A stretch of DNA of 38,230 nucleotides, from positions 1 through 38,230 of the forward strand of contig CAZKYX010000009.1 in NCBI GenBank assembly GCA_964557125.1. The letters run 5' to 3'. The position numbers and the translations under genes were made by a program. Positions within the stretch are counted from its first letter, which is position 1. Each line of letters begins with the position of its first letter. Shown here piece after piece: positions 30,063-36,368 of this stretch. Origin of the DNA: CAZKYX01 sp964557125. GTDB lineage: Bacteria > Patescibacteriota > Microgenomatia > Levybacterales > GWA1-39-11. Below the pieces are notes generated by a model. That model was given only the letters and a program-made list of their open reading frames with translations. It had not been told where the DNA came from and searched no databases.

Positions 30063-30428
30063 TATTATTTCACCCCCCTTCGCTTAAGCTTCGGAGGGCA
30101 AGCCCCCCAAAATGAAATCACATGGCTACATCAAAAACCTGCCATCGCTAATTGTGTGTGTTTCAAGATATTTGGAAAAAGATTTTCTACGAGAAAAAAG
30201 AAGTTTGAAAAATAAAGATAGAAGAGGTAAATGGGCAGTAATCATAGTAATTAAAAAGAAATACAATACTGATTGGGGCAACAATCATTTTTGAAAAAGT
30301 TGTAGTAGAACTTTTCCTAGAGGTAGTACTAAAGCTGATTTCATATTAAGAGAAGGCTTTATACTGGTCAATGCATACAATCTATGAGAAATAAGACCAA
30401 ACTATAGCAATATTAATATGGGTTACTA
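30063..30428. other. Intergenic region upstream of the TasA-like gene
   Basis: This AT-rich stretch has no convincing gene. The last 45 bases before the ATG (30066-30110) are GC-rich with cttcg and ccccc inverted words and contain the SD. I could not single out the promoter of the TasA-like operon; a TTGACC near 30365 has no good -10. Frames on the plus strand here are short and basic and look accidental. Confidence 0.5.
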
Positions 30429-30457
30429 TTGACACCGAAAAAAATTGAGACTACTAT
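30429..30457 (+). promoter_or_regulatory. Promoter of the hydrolase gene
   Basis: TTGACA (30429-30434), 17-base spacer, TACTAT (30452-30457). Predicted start near 30464, twelve bases before the ATG at 30476. Confidence 0.7.
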
Positions 30458-30475
30458 TTGGTTAGGCATCATTAT

Positions 30476-31315
30476 ATGAGTCGAGGTACTGAATCCTCCC
30501 ATTCTCCCCAATTTCTCGCTTATGGCGATTCCCCAACTCGGCCTTTTCACGAAACAATAAGAATGCAACAGATGACAGGAATTTCACTTTGGGCGGAGGC
30601 TGTAGAGTCAAGCTTTCAATACGCGCAATTTATGAGTGATTCCAATTTTTTTATGGGTAGATCAATTCCAAAAGCTAGAGAAAAACAAGACTTAATTGGT
30701 GCACCGGGCTTTCTAACCAACAATCTAACCATGGCAGGTACTGGCCGCTGGCTTGAAAGGTCCGGTGGACATCAGATGCATTTTGCTCCAATCGGGATAA
30801 ATCTCATACAAATGGAAAATCTTGAAGTTATTGAAAAAAAGGTTATGAGTGTTGTGAATAGGACTGGAAAAAGCGCAAGAGTTGCAGGACACAGTGCCGG
30901 CGGAATGCTTGGCTTTATCGCTACTATGCATCTTCATGAACAATATAAAAATGGGGAACTGCAAATCGATGTAGAACCTGTCAGCCACCTATACACTTTC
31001 GGCTCACCCGTAAGTCCAGAGGTTTTTGGAAATGGGCAGGGCTCTGCTTCATCAGAAGCGGTAAAAGGACTGGCTGAAATTATGATGCGGCTTGATCCAC
31101 GAGGCGATGAACTCCAATCTTTTAAGCCGTATCTTTATAAAGATGTTCCAAGTGCAATAAAAGTCACTAATTACTATTCGGAGCGAGACAGAATTGTTAG
31201 TCCTAGCTTTAGCATAAGGGATGATTCGGAAAATATTGAGGTGGGAGGAACGCATTCAGCCATGACATACAACAAAAAAGCACTTCAAAATATGGGAGAA
31301 AGTCTTGCTGCCTAA
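30476..31315 (+). CDS. Alpha/beta-hydrolase (lipase-like)
   Basis: This 279-residue protein has the catalytic triad pattern of an alpha/beta hydrolase: S140 in GHSAGG, D238 in SERDRIVSP and H260 in GTHSAMTYN. The first strand/oxyanion region is IGAPGFLTNN (74-83). It has no signal peptide, so it is probably cytoplasmic. The substrate is unknown. Related esterases act on lipids or acyl esters, and the GSPVSP loop after the fourth strand is lipase-like. ATG 30476 is used since the longer frame starts at a TTG adjacent to the -10. The stop adjoins that of the convergent membrane protein gene. Confidence 0.88.
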   Translation: MSRGTESSHSPQFLAYGDSPTRPFHETIRMQQMTGISLWAEAVESSFQYAQFMSDSNFFMGRSIPKAREKQDLIGAPGFLTNNLTMAGTGRWLERSGGHQMHFAPIGINLIQMENLEVIEKKVMSVVNRTGKSARVAGHSAGGMLGFIATMHLHEQYKNGELQIDVEPVSHLYTFGSPVSPEVFGNGQGSASSEAVKGLAEIMMRLDPRGDELQSFKPYLYKDVPSAIKVTNYYSERDRIVSPSFSIRDDSENIEVGGTHSAMTYNKKALQNMGESLAA

Positions 31316-31927
31316 TTATGCTGAAAGCCTGCGATAAATATACGCAGTTGCAAGCATTACTACAGGAACAGCAACCAAAAGTCCAACAAATACTGCAATA
31401 AGTCCTAATATCATAACTCCCAAAGCCACCCAACTAAAACCAAACAAATGCATCTTGTGTCCCTGCGTTGCCCTTCCACTTGCTTTTATTGCCTCAAGCG
31501 GGCCCATACCTTTATCAACGACAAAGTATGAATAGAACTGATATTTAATAGTCCAGACAATTCCGGGAACTATGAGCAATATGTATCCCGCAAGAACAAT
31601 GAGTCCGTATAAAATACTGGCAACCGCATAATTAAGAACAAGATTGTAATGAGAATATAAGTCCTCAAAGCTAGCTTTTTTCCCGTCAATGAGTTTTAAG
31701 GATATTGAAGCAAGTCCAATTCCAACAAAAAGCTGCACTACGTAATTTAGGATTCGTATCGCTAGTGAGAGCTCAACAGAGTCTTTTACTTGCTGCTGGA
31801 TAATCCCAACGAAAATTGAAATGGTAAATACGATAACAAAAACGACAAGTAAAAATCCAAGATTTTTCTTGGTTGTTTCCCAACCTACTCTCAAAGCTTC
31901 GCCAATTGTAAATGAATTCTGTGTCAT
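31316..31927 (-). CDS. Integral membrane protein, DUF975-like
   Basis: This 203-residue protein has about five transmembrane segments (for example 24-42, 62-84, 104-126, 165-195) and the pattern of a small polytopic family often annotated as DUF975 or glycerophosphodiester phosphodiesterase membrane domain: F-x-I-G-EALRVGW near the N-terminus, LLIVPGIVWTIKYQFYSYFVVDKGMGPLEAIKAS, then a final pair of helices. ATG 31927 is chosen (MTQNSFTIG). It lies 50 bases after the gap-broken gene and may be co-transcribed with it; a TTGACA lies in the spacer but has no good -10. Function unknown. Confidence 0.75.
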   Translation of the reverse strand: MTQNSFTIGEALRVGWETTKKNLGFLLVVFVIVFTISIFVGIIQQQVKDSVELSLAIRILNYVVQLFVGIGLASISLKLIDGKKASFEDLYSHYNLVLNYAVASILYGLIVLAGYILLIVPGIVWTIKYQFYSYFVVDKGMGPLEAIKASGRATQGHKMHLFGFSWVALGVMILGLIAVFVGLLVAVPVVMLATAYIYRRLSA

Positions 31928-31977
31928 ATATGTATCTTGCTTGTATTGTCTGCCACCCAAGCTCAAATGTCAAGCGC

Positions 31978-32586
31978 TTATGAAATTCTTCTTCCGTACT
32001 CTATGAGCTGTTCCTGTGCTGTCTGTTGGAGAAGAGGAATATCAATTCCAATAAGAAAAGGCAATACCTCAGCTAGATACTCTTGATTTGTTCCTGTGGG
32101 ATTTAGAACAGGAAGTACCGAATTTCCAATTACAAGCTCTCGAAATCTATAATCTCTAACTGCATCGTTCTGGTTTTCATAGACACTTCCCCGCAATCCC
32201 AAGTCGAACACCATATCTTTTCTCACTAATCGAAACGTATCCATAGCGCGAAATTTTACCTTATGTGGTCCCGTCACCTCTTTGACGATACCTTTTAGAT
32301 GTGAAAGCCTTGGAACCGCTGAATTAAATATTCTCTTTGGTCCAAAAAGACGCGTTAAAAACTCCTCAATCAGCTCTCTTGAGGCAAAATCTTCATGAAA
32401 ATCATCTCCCAACTCTTCAGATACATTTTTCAGAACAGCACTCATTTCATACCTATCATGACGTTGCAGTATTTTTGCTTTTCTTTCAACTCTCTCTTCA
32501 TCTTTTTTTATTTTTTGCTCCGCAAGTTTTGTATGAAAATTTACTTCACGAGTTTGTCTTAAATTTTCTAATTCGCTTTCAAAATC
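31978..32586 (-). CDS. C-terminal part of an unknown protein (cut by a gap)
   Basis: About 202 residues remain after the gap. The sequence opens with a charged coiled-coil-like stretch (FESELENLRQTREVNF... about 1-45) and continues with a mixed domain holding HEDFASRELIEEFLTRLFGP and RLSHLKGIVKEV. I do not recognise it. It does not look like the end of a sortase, so reading it as one protein with the part before the gap is probably wrong. The real start of this gene is inside or beyond the gap. Confidence 0.7.
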   Translation of the reverse strand, partial: DFESELENLRQTREVNFHTKLAEQKIKKDEERVERKAKILQRHDRYEMSAVLKNVSEELGDDFHEDFASRELIEEFLTRLFGPKRIFNSAVPRLSHLKGIVKEVTGPHKVKFRAMDTFRLVRKDMVFDLGLRGSVYENQNDAVRDYRFRELVIGNSVLPVLNPTGTNQEYLAEVLPFLIGIDIPLLQQTAQEQLIEYGRRIS

Positions 32587-32686
32587 NNNNNNNNNNNNNN
32601 NNNNNNNNNNNNNNNNNNNNNNNNNNNNNNNNNNNNNNNNNNNNNNNNNNNNNNNNNNNNNNNNNNNNNNNNNNNNNNNNNNNNNN
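32587..32686. other. Assembly gap (100 N)
   Basis: Exactly 100 N. Unlike the gap at 7134, no repeat flanks it, so real sequence of unknown length is missing, including the end of the sortase and the start of the next gene. Confidence 0.95.
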
Positions 32687-33069
32687 ACATTCTCCTGTAC
32701 TTTCTCGTTTGCCCCTATCTTTGGAATTACCACTGAGAATTTTGCCGAATCCGGAATAAGTACTTTTTCTGTGTCACCTCTCATAATAGAACCTAATAGG
32801 CTCTCGCGAGCTTGTGGCTCCTCGCGCATTTTTACTAAAAGCTTCCCCAATTCACTTGGACCATCCTCTTTTGTTGATGCTACTGAATAATGAATATGAA
32901 AAATCTGCGCTACCTTGTATTGAGCTTCATAAAAAAGTGCTGGTCCAAATGTTGCTAAGATTCCAAAGATTGTAAAAAGAATAAGAAAATTTCCTATTGT
33001 TCTAAAGATGAGAAATCTAATAATTTCACCACGCCGAGAATTGTGTGTTTTTGGAGGAGCAATAGCCAT
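32687..33069 (-). CDS. Sortase-like protein, N-terminal part (cut by a gap)
   Basis: About 127 residues remain. There is a short basic start, a transmembrane helix (about 23-45, IGNFLILFTIFGILATFGPALFY), a spacer and then SAKFSVVIPKIGANEKVQEN, the opening strand of the sortase fold (compare F-x-I-x-IPKIG-x-N). The catalytic His, Cys and Arg would lie in the missing part. Sortases of this kind with an N-terminal anchor are common in the Candidate Phyla Radiation. The start is ATG 33069; the longer frame translates cccaaaacctaaaaccc repeats and is rejected. Confidence 0.8.
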
Positions 33070-33072
33070 ATC

Positions 33073-33108
33073 TAGGTTTTGGGTTTTAGGTTTTGGGTTA
33101 CAGAACCT
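33073..33108. repeat. aacctaaaacccaaaacct repeat
   Basis: Tandem-like ctaggttttgggttttaggttttggg words upstream of the sortase start. The same words recur at 2675-2695, about 15925-15957 and about 21090-21120. Confidence 0.65.
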
Positions 33109-33116
33109 ACCCACTA

Positions 33117-33548
33117 CTATCTATTTATTCCTTCTTCAATAAAAAAGGGTTGTCTGTCAGCAATCCATTTAACAATCGCATCCTTCAATGCAGGCGGAGC
33201 AATATTTTGCTTGATAAATTCTTCTTCGCTCATCCAAAAGAACATGATATGTGCCTCTTTTGAAACGACATCATCTGTATCAATATCTGCATGAAACAAA
33301 AAACTAACTTCGTGTTTTTTAACACCGTCCTGCTCAAAAAGATTCTCAACTCCTCCTAAAAATTGTACCGCTGTAAGTCTCACACCCAACTCTTCCCACA
33401 ACTCTCGATGCAGTGCATTATGCATTGTTTCTGAAAATTCAATATGTCCCCCGGGAAGAAAGAAATAGCCACGCCCTTCTGTTTTGCAGACAAGTATTCT
33501 TTTATTTTTAATAATAAGTGCCCTTACAATTAATTCAAAATTAACCAT
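33117..33548 (-). CDS. Nudix hydrolase
   Basis: This 143-residue protein has a complete Nudix box at 34-56 (GGHIEF-x-E...REL-x-EELG), which binds Mg and cleaves a nucleoside diphosphate linked to another group. The first strand VRALIIKNKRILVCK is typical. Substrate cannot be told. The start at 33548 coincides exactly with the position predicted from TATAAT at 33555-33560 on the minus strand, so the mRNA is leaderless. It diverges from the gene at 33604 with 55 bases between starts. Confidence 0.93.
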   Translation of the reverse strand: MVNFELIVRALIIKNKRILVCKTEGRGYFFLPGGHIEFSETMHNALHRELWEELGVRLTAVQFLGGVENLFEQDGVKKHEVSFLFHADIDTDDVVSKEAHIMFFWMSEEEFIKQNIAPPALKDAIVKWIADRQPFFIEEGINR

Positions 33549-33554
33549 GCTTTA

Positions 33555-33560
33555 ATTATA
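33555..33560 (-). promoter_or_regulatory. -10 element of the Nudix gene
   Basis: Minus strand TATAAT six bases before the ATG at 33548. It lies beside the oppositely directed promoter at 33568-33597. Confidence 0.65.
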
Positions 33561-33567
33561 CAAGAAC

Positions 33568-33597
33568 TTGACACTCTTACCACTCTTTTATCATAAT
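33568..33597 (+). promoter_or_regulatory. Promoter of the gene at 33604
   Basis: TTGACA (33568-33573), 18-base spacer, CATAAT (33592-33597). Predicted start is 33604, exactly the ATG: leaderless. Confidence 0.75.
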
Positions 33598-33603
33598 GTT
33601 GTT

Positions 33604-34317
33604 ATGCCCGTAGACTCATTTGATGATGGTGCAAGGAGGATGAAAAACACCCTTCGTAATCCCGTTCTGAATGAACGCCCCAATATAGGACAAAAATTAA
33701 AAAACGTTTTCTTTGGAACTCCAAAGCGCAGGACTGCATCAACTATTGCCAGCCTTGCCCTCGCGACCGCTGGAACATACAATGCAGGCTACCTTAATAC
33801 TGTCCAATCTGAAGCAAAAGGTCTCCCAGAAGCATCTCATAACCAAGAATATACAACAGACTTTGGCCCTTATTATGGCAAACCCATATCGCATGGGATA
33901 GCTCTTGATGGAGACGGAAATGAAATCAACAACATCAATGGATTAACAAACGGCGAGAACCGTGTTCCACAGAAATATAGAATACAACAATCAGTTACAG
34001 AAGGCGAAAGTATGATTTTGTATACACAACCAAACGAGGCAGCGGATCAATTGTCATTCGAAGACGCAAAGGCAGCCGGCATTGATGTTGCAAAAGAACT
34101 ACGCGCACAACCGATTGCAGGAGCAACATATGGAAAAGAGCTAGGAGACAATAAAATGGGGTATCTGCAGGCTGATATGAATGGAGAGCGGGTTGGACAA
34201 TGGTGGCAAGTTCAGGGATTAAATGCAAAAGGTGAAGTGGTTACTATCAATATGAAAAGTGCTGATGTTAGGCTTAACAATCCCATCCCCGTTATTGAAG
34301 TAAAACTCTCTCGTTAG
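33604..34317 (+). CDS. Hypothetical protein, possibly membrane-anchored
   Basis: This 237-residue protein has a basic N-terminal part (about 10-42), a moderately hydrophobic stretch (TASTIASLALATAGTYNAGYL, about 44-63 with its flanks) that could be a weak anchor or signal region, and a C-terminal domain rich in Gly, Asn and Gln. That domain carries the segments HGIALDGDGNEINNINGL and GYLQADMNGERVGQWWQV, which suggest a beta-rich extracytoplasmic fold. No known family is recognised. The start at 33604 is set by its promoter. It is convergent with the DsbB-like gene, the two stop codons being adjacent. Confidence 0.75.
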   Translation: MPVDSFDDGARRMKNTLRNPVLNERPNIGQKLKNVFFGTPKRRTASTIASLALATAGTYNAGYLNTVQSEAKGLPEASHNQEYTTDFGPYYGKPISHGIALDGDGNEINNINGLTNGENRVPQKYRIQQSVTEGESMILYTQPNEAADQLSFEDAKAAGIDVAKELRAQPIAGATYGKELGDNKMGYLQADMNGERVGQWWQVQGLNAKGEVVTINMKSADVRLNNPIPVIEVKLSR

Positions 34318-34869
34318 TTAATTCTTTTTCGTATTCAAAGATAACAGAAGTGTAACAATTATTATTGCAAATACTGTTGCCGCCATTACAGGAATTGTTA
34401 TATACCCGTATGCTGCAAAATTCTTCACATTGCATTTTGTCAATTCCTCAGAGCATCTTAATACTTCTGGAAACATTTGCATAAATGAATGATATAAGGC
34501 AATCACAAATCCCATAACAGAAAGTGGCAATAAATATTTTTTAACAGAGAGGTCATTTTTTAGAAGCGCAATAAATGAAATAATGCTCATTGGATACATA
34601 AATATCCGCTCCAACCAACACAATTTACAAGGTACATACTCAGCTATTTCGGAGTAAAACAAGCTCCCCGCAGTTGCGACTACTGCGAATAAAAAAACAA
34701 TGGCAATGTAATTATCAGTTACTAGTTTTCTTAATTTTATAAAATTATTCTTCTTCTTTGGAGCCAAGTGTGTTACCAGTAAAGTAAAAAGGAGCACGAC
34801 AAACAATCCCTGACCTAAAAGGGTGAGGGCTGAAAGTATATTAGTAAAACTCGAAACTAATTGCTGCAT
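34318..34869 (-). CDS. DsbB/BdbC-type disulphide oxidoreductase
   Basis: This 183-residue membrane protein reoxidises a DsbA-like partner, passing electrons to quinone. It has about four to five transmembrane segments, the C81-x-x-C84 pair in VPCKLCWLERIFMYP (the family signature) and the second pair C139...C146 in an exported loop. It has an extra N-terminal transmembrane segment (about 12-34) compared with a minimal DsbB. It lies 11 bases after the DsbA-like gene, with which it forms a two-gene operon. Exported Cys-containing proteins in the window (19049, 27139) are possible clients. Confidence 0.93.
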   Translation of the reverse strand: MQQLVSSFTNILSALTLLGQGLFVVLLFTLLVTHLAPKKKNNFIKLRKLVTDNYIAIVFLFAVVATAGSLFYSEIAEYVPCKLCWLERIFMYPMSIISFIALLKNDLSVKKYLLPLSVMGFVIALYHSFMQMFPEVLRCSEELTKCNVKNFAAYGYITIPVMAATVFAIIIVTLLLSLNTKKN

Positions 34870-34880
34870 ATTTATTTTTC

Positions 34881-35714
34881 CTAAGGCTGAAATTGCAAAG
34901 TTTTATCGCTTGGTTGTTGCACTGGCGTTGTTGGAGCACTACTTACACTTGGAGAAACTTGTATTTGAGCAGCTCTTCCCTTTAGTGCTTCTTCAATAAG
35001 TTTTTGAAACTCAGACAAATCCTTTGGATTTTCGGTAATCTTTTTACCATTAATAAAAAACGTCGGAGTTGAATTCACTCCACTCTTGATACCTTCTGCG
35101 CGCATTGTCTCAATTCTATCTTTCAAGGCCTCGTCTTCAATATCTGTTTTGAATTTATCCAAATCAAGTTTTATAGACTTTGCATATTCAAGGAATTTTT
35201 CTTGAGGTTTTGGCTCATTCTGCCATTCTAGCTGCTTTTCATACAATATATCTCCCATCTCGAAAAACTTCCCCTGTCTTCCTGCCGCTTCTGCAACAAC
35301 CCCAGCACTAATTGCATTCTTATGAATAGAAGAAATTGGGAATTGTTTGTACTGTAGTTTTAGATCTTGAGGATATGTTTCAAGTAGTGTTTTTATGAGT
35401 GGGTGATATGCTCTGCATGCAGGACACTGGAAGTCAGCAAACTCGGTAAGGGTTGCAGCTGCCGTCGCATTTCCCTTAATCCACCCAACGTCTGAAAATT
35501 CTCTAGATGTATTTGCTTGAACTGCTTCCTGCTTTTTCTTTTGCTTTGCAAGAAGAATTGTTCCAACAAAAAGTGTTAGAAAAAGAATTGAACTAACTAA
35601 AATAACAGCCCATTTCACCATATTTTGCTTGCTCTCAAGATTTTGTTTTTGGAGTTTTTCAAGCTTATGAAGCTGTTTGAGTTCTTTTTTTGTCATTCCT
35701 TGGGGGTTTGCCAT
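34881..35714 (-). CDS. Membrane-anchored DsbA/BdbD-like thiol oxidoreductase
   Basis: This 277-residue protein has a charged cytoplasmic N-terminus (1-31), a transmembrane helix (about 33-57) and an exported thioredoxin-fold domain. The active site is C97-P-A-C100 in EFADFQCPAC, and the cis-Pro loop is NSTPTFFING. The helical insertion between them is typical of DsbA-like proteins. A Ser/Pro/Gln-rich tail (about 250-277) follows. It introduces disulphides into exported proteins with DsbB (34318). Start at 35714, leaderless. Confidence 0.94.
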   Translation of the reverse strand: MANPQGMTKKELKQLHKLEKLQKQNLESKQNMVKWAVILVSSILFLTLFVGTILLAKQKKKQEAVQANTSREFSDVGWIKGNATAAATLTEFADFQCPACRAYHPLIKTLLETYPQDLKLQYKQFPISSIHKNAISAGVVAEAAGRQGKFFEMGDILYEKQLEWQNEPKPQEKFLEYAKSIKLDLDKFKTDIEDEALKDRIETMRAEGIKSGVNSTPTFFINGKKITENPKDLSEFQKLIEEALKGRAAQIQVSPSVSSAPTTPVQQPSDKTLQFQP

Positions 35715-35721
35715 GACTATT

Positions 35722-35750
35722 ATAATAGGTCACGCTCCCCTCTTAGTCAA
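35722..35750 (-). promoter_or_regulatory. Promoter of the dsbA-dsbB pair
   Basis: Minus strand TTGACT (35745-35750), 17-base spacer, TATTAT (35722-35727). Predicted start 35715, one base from the ATG. Confidence 0.72.
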
Positions 35751-35797
35751 GAACTTCCCTGCTACAAACATTCTTTCAAACAAATACAATCGAGGAT

Positions 35798-35806
35798 TGG
35801 TATAAT
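35798..35806 (+). promoter_or_regulatory. Extended -10 promoter of tRNA-Arg
   Basis: TGG-TATAAT (TATAAT at 35801-35806), nine bases before the tRNA 5' end; no good -35. The same TGG-TATAAT precedes tRNA-Pro (36272-36280). Confidence 0.65.
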
Positions 35807-35814
35807 TATACAAT

Positions 35815-35887
35815 GCCCCTGTAGCTCAACGGATAGAGCGATCCCGTCCTAAGGGAGAGGTTGTAGGTTCAATTCCTGTCAGGGGCG
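35815..35887 (+). tRNA. tRNA-Arg (anticodon CCU)
   Basis: The acceptor stem GCCCCTG / CAGGGGC (35815-35821 and 35880-35886) is perfect and followed by discriminator G at 35887. The D arm is GCTC..GAGC. The anticodon loop is GTCCTAA with anticodon CCT for AGG codons, and the T arm is GTAGG-TTCAATT-CCTGT. The 27-43 pair is mismatched. CCA is not encoded. Confidence 0.92.
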
Positions 35888-35895
35888 CAAGCATC

Positions 35896-36249
35896 TTATC
35901 CCTGAGTTTTGGTGACAAGCATCGCAAGGTTCTCTCTTCCGATATTAACAAGTCCGTGTCTGTCTCCCAGAGTCGTTTGATTTATCATCCCCTCTTCAAA
36001 TCTAACGTTTCGCTTATTTGTACCCCCAGCTTCGATAAATGATAAAAGACCCGTCCCTTTTAAGACTTGCCATGTTTCAAGATATTCTCCAACTTCACTC
36101 ATTTCCAAAGTTTTTCCAACATATATTGTAATCAGCTCAACACCCAACACCCCTTCGACTTCTCCTTCATGCATTAGAGTTCGTATGGAGATGTCTAAAT
36201 TTTCGTCTTCAACCCTTGAAATCCTTCTGCCCTTTCTTTCCGTACTCAT
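35896..36249 (-). CDS. Small cupin-like protein
   Basis: This 117-residue protein has a charged N-terminal stretch (1-25) and a C-terminal part that looks like a cupin barrel: LETWQVLKGTGLLSFIEAGG (first motif region), then GDRHGLVNIGRENLAMLV (second motif region, with one His). Metal ligands of cupin motif 1 (H-x-H) are not evident, so it may be non-enzymatic. ATG 36249 follows TATAAT at 36258-36263 (minus strand), giving a start two bases upstream. It lies between two tRNA genes. Cupin assignment is tentative. Confidence 0.62.
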   Translation of the reverse strand: MSTERKGRRISRVEDENLDISIRTLMHEGEVEGVLGVELITIYVGKTLEMSEVGEYLETWQVLKGTGLLSFIEAGGTNKRNVRFEEGMINQTTLGDRHGLVNIGRENLAMLVTKTQG

Positions 36250-36271
36250 AAGCTCGGATTATACAAAAGGC

Positions 36272-36280
36272 TGGTATAAT
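36272..36280 (+). promoter_or_regulatory. Extended -10 promoter of tRNA-Pro
   Basis: TGG-TATAAT (TATAAT at 36275-36280), 17 bases before the tRNA 5' end; no strong -35. Confidence 0.6.
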
Positions 36281-36296
36281 TAGCAAAGCTTCACAC

Positions 36297-36368
36297 CGGG
36301 GTGTGGTGCATCGGTAGCATACACGATTCGGGTTCGTGTGGTAGGAGGTTCAATTCCTCTCACCCCGA
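36297..36368 (+). tRNA. tRNA-Pro (anticodon CGG)
   Basis: Acceptor CGGGGTG / CACCCCG (36297-36303 and 36361-36367) and discriminator A at 36368. Anticodon stem CACGA / TCGTG, loop TTCGGGT with anticodon CGG, G at position 37 as usual for tRNA-Pro. T arm GGAGG-TTCAATT-CCTCT. CCA is not encoded. The last 19 bases overlap, on the other strand, the end of the serine recombinase gene, marking a probable integration site. Confidence 0.92.
36350..36368. other. Probable attachment site in the 3' end of tRNA-Pro
   Basis: The recombinase stop codon and final seven codons lie in the tRNA T-arm/acceptor region. An element inserting here by recombination with a matching short sequence would keep the tRNA complete, as seen. 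The partner site should lie beyond the right edge of the window. Confidence 0.5.

Noticed and set aside
30112..30294. 60-codon plus-strand frame upstream of the hydrolase
   Set aside because: Lys/Arg-rich translation of AT-rich intergenic DNA, no promoter or ribosome-binding site.
31978..33114. One continuous 378-residue protein
   Set aside because: It spans 100 arbitrary N and joins a sortase N-terminus to an unrelated C-terminal protein; its first 15 codons are repeat DNA.
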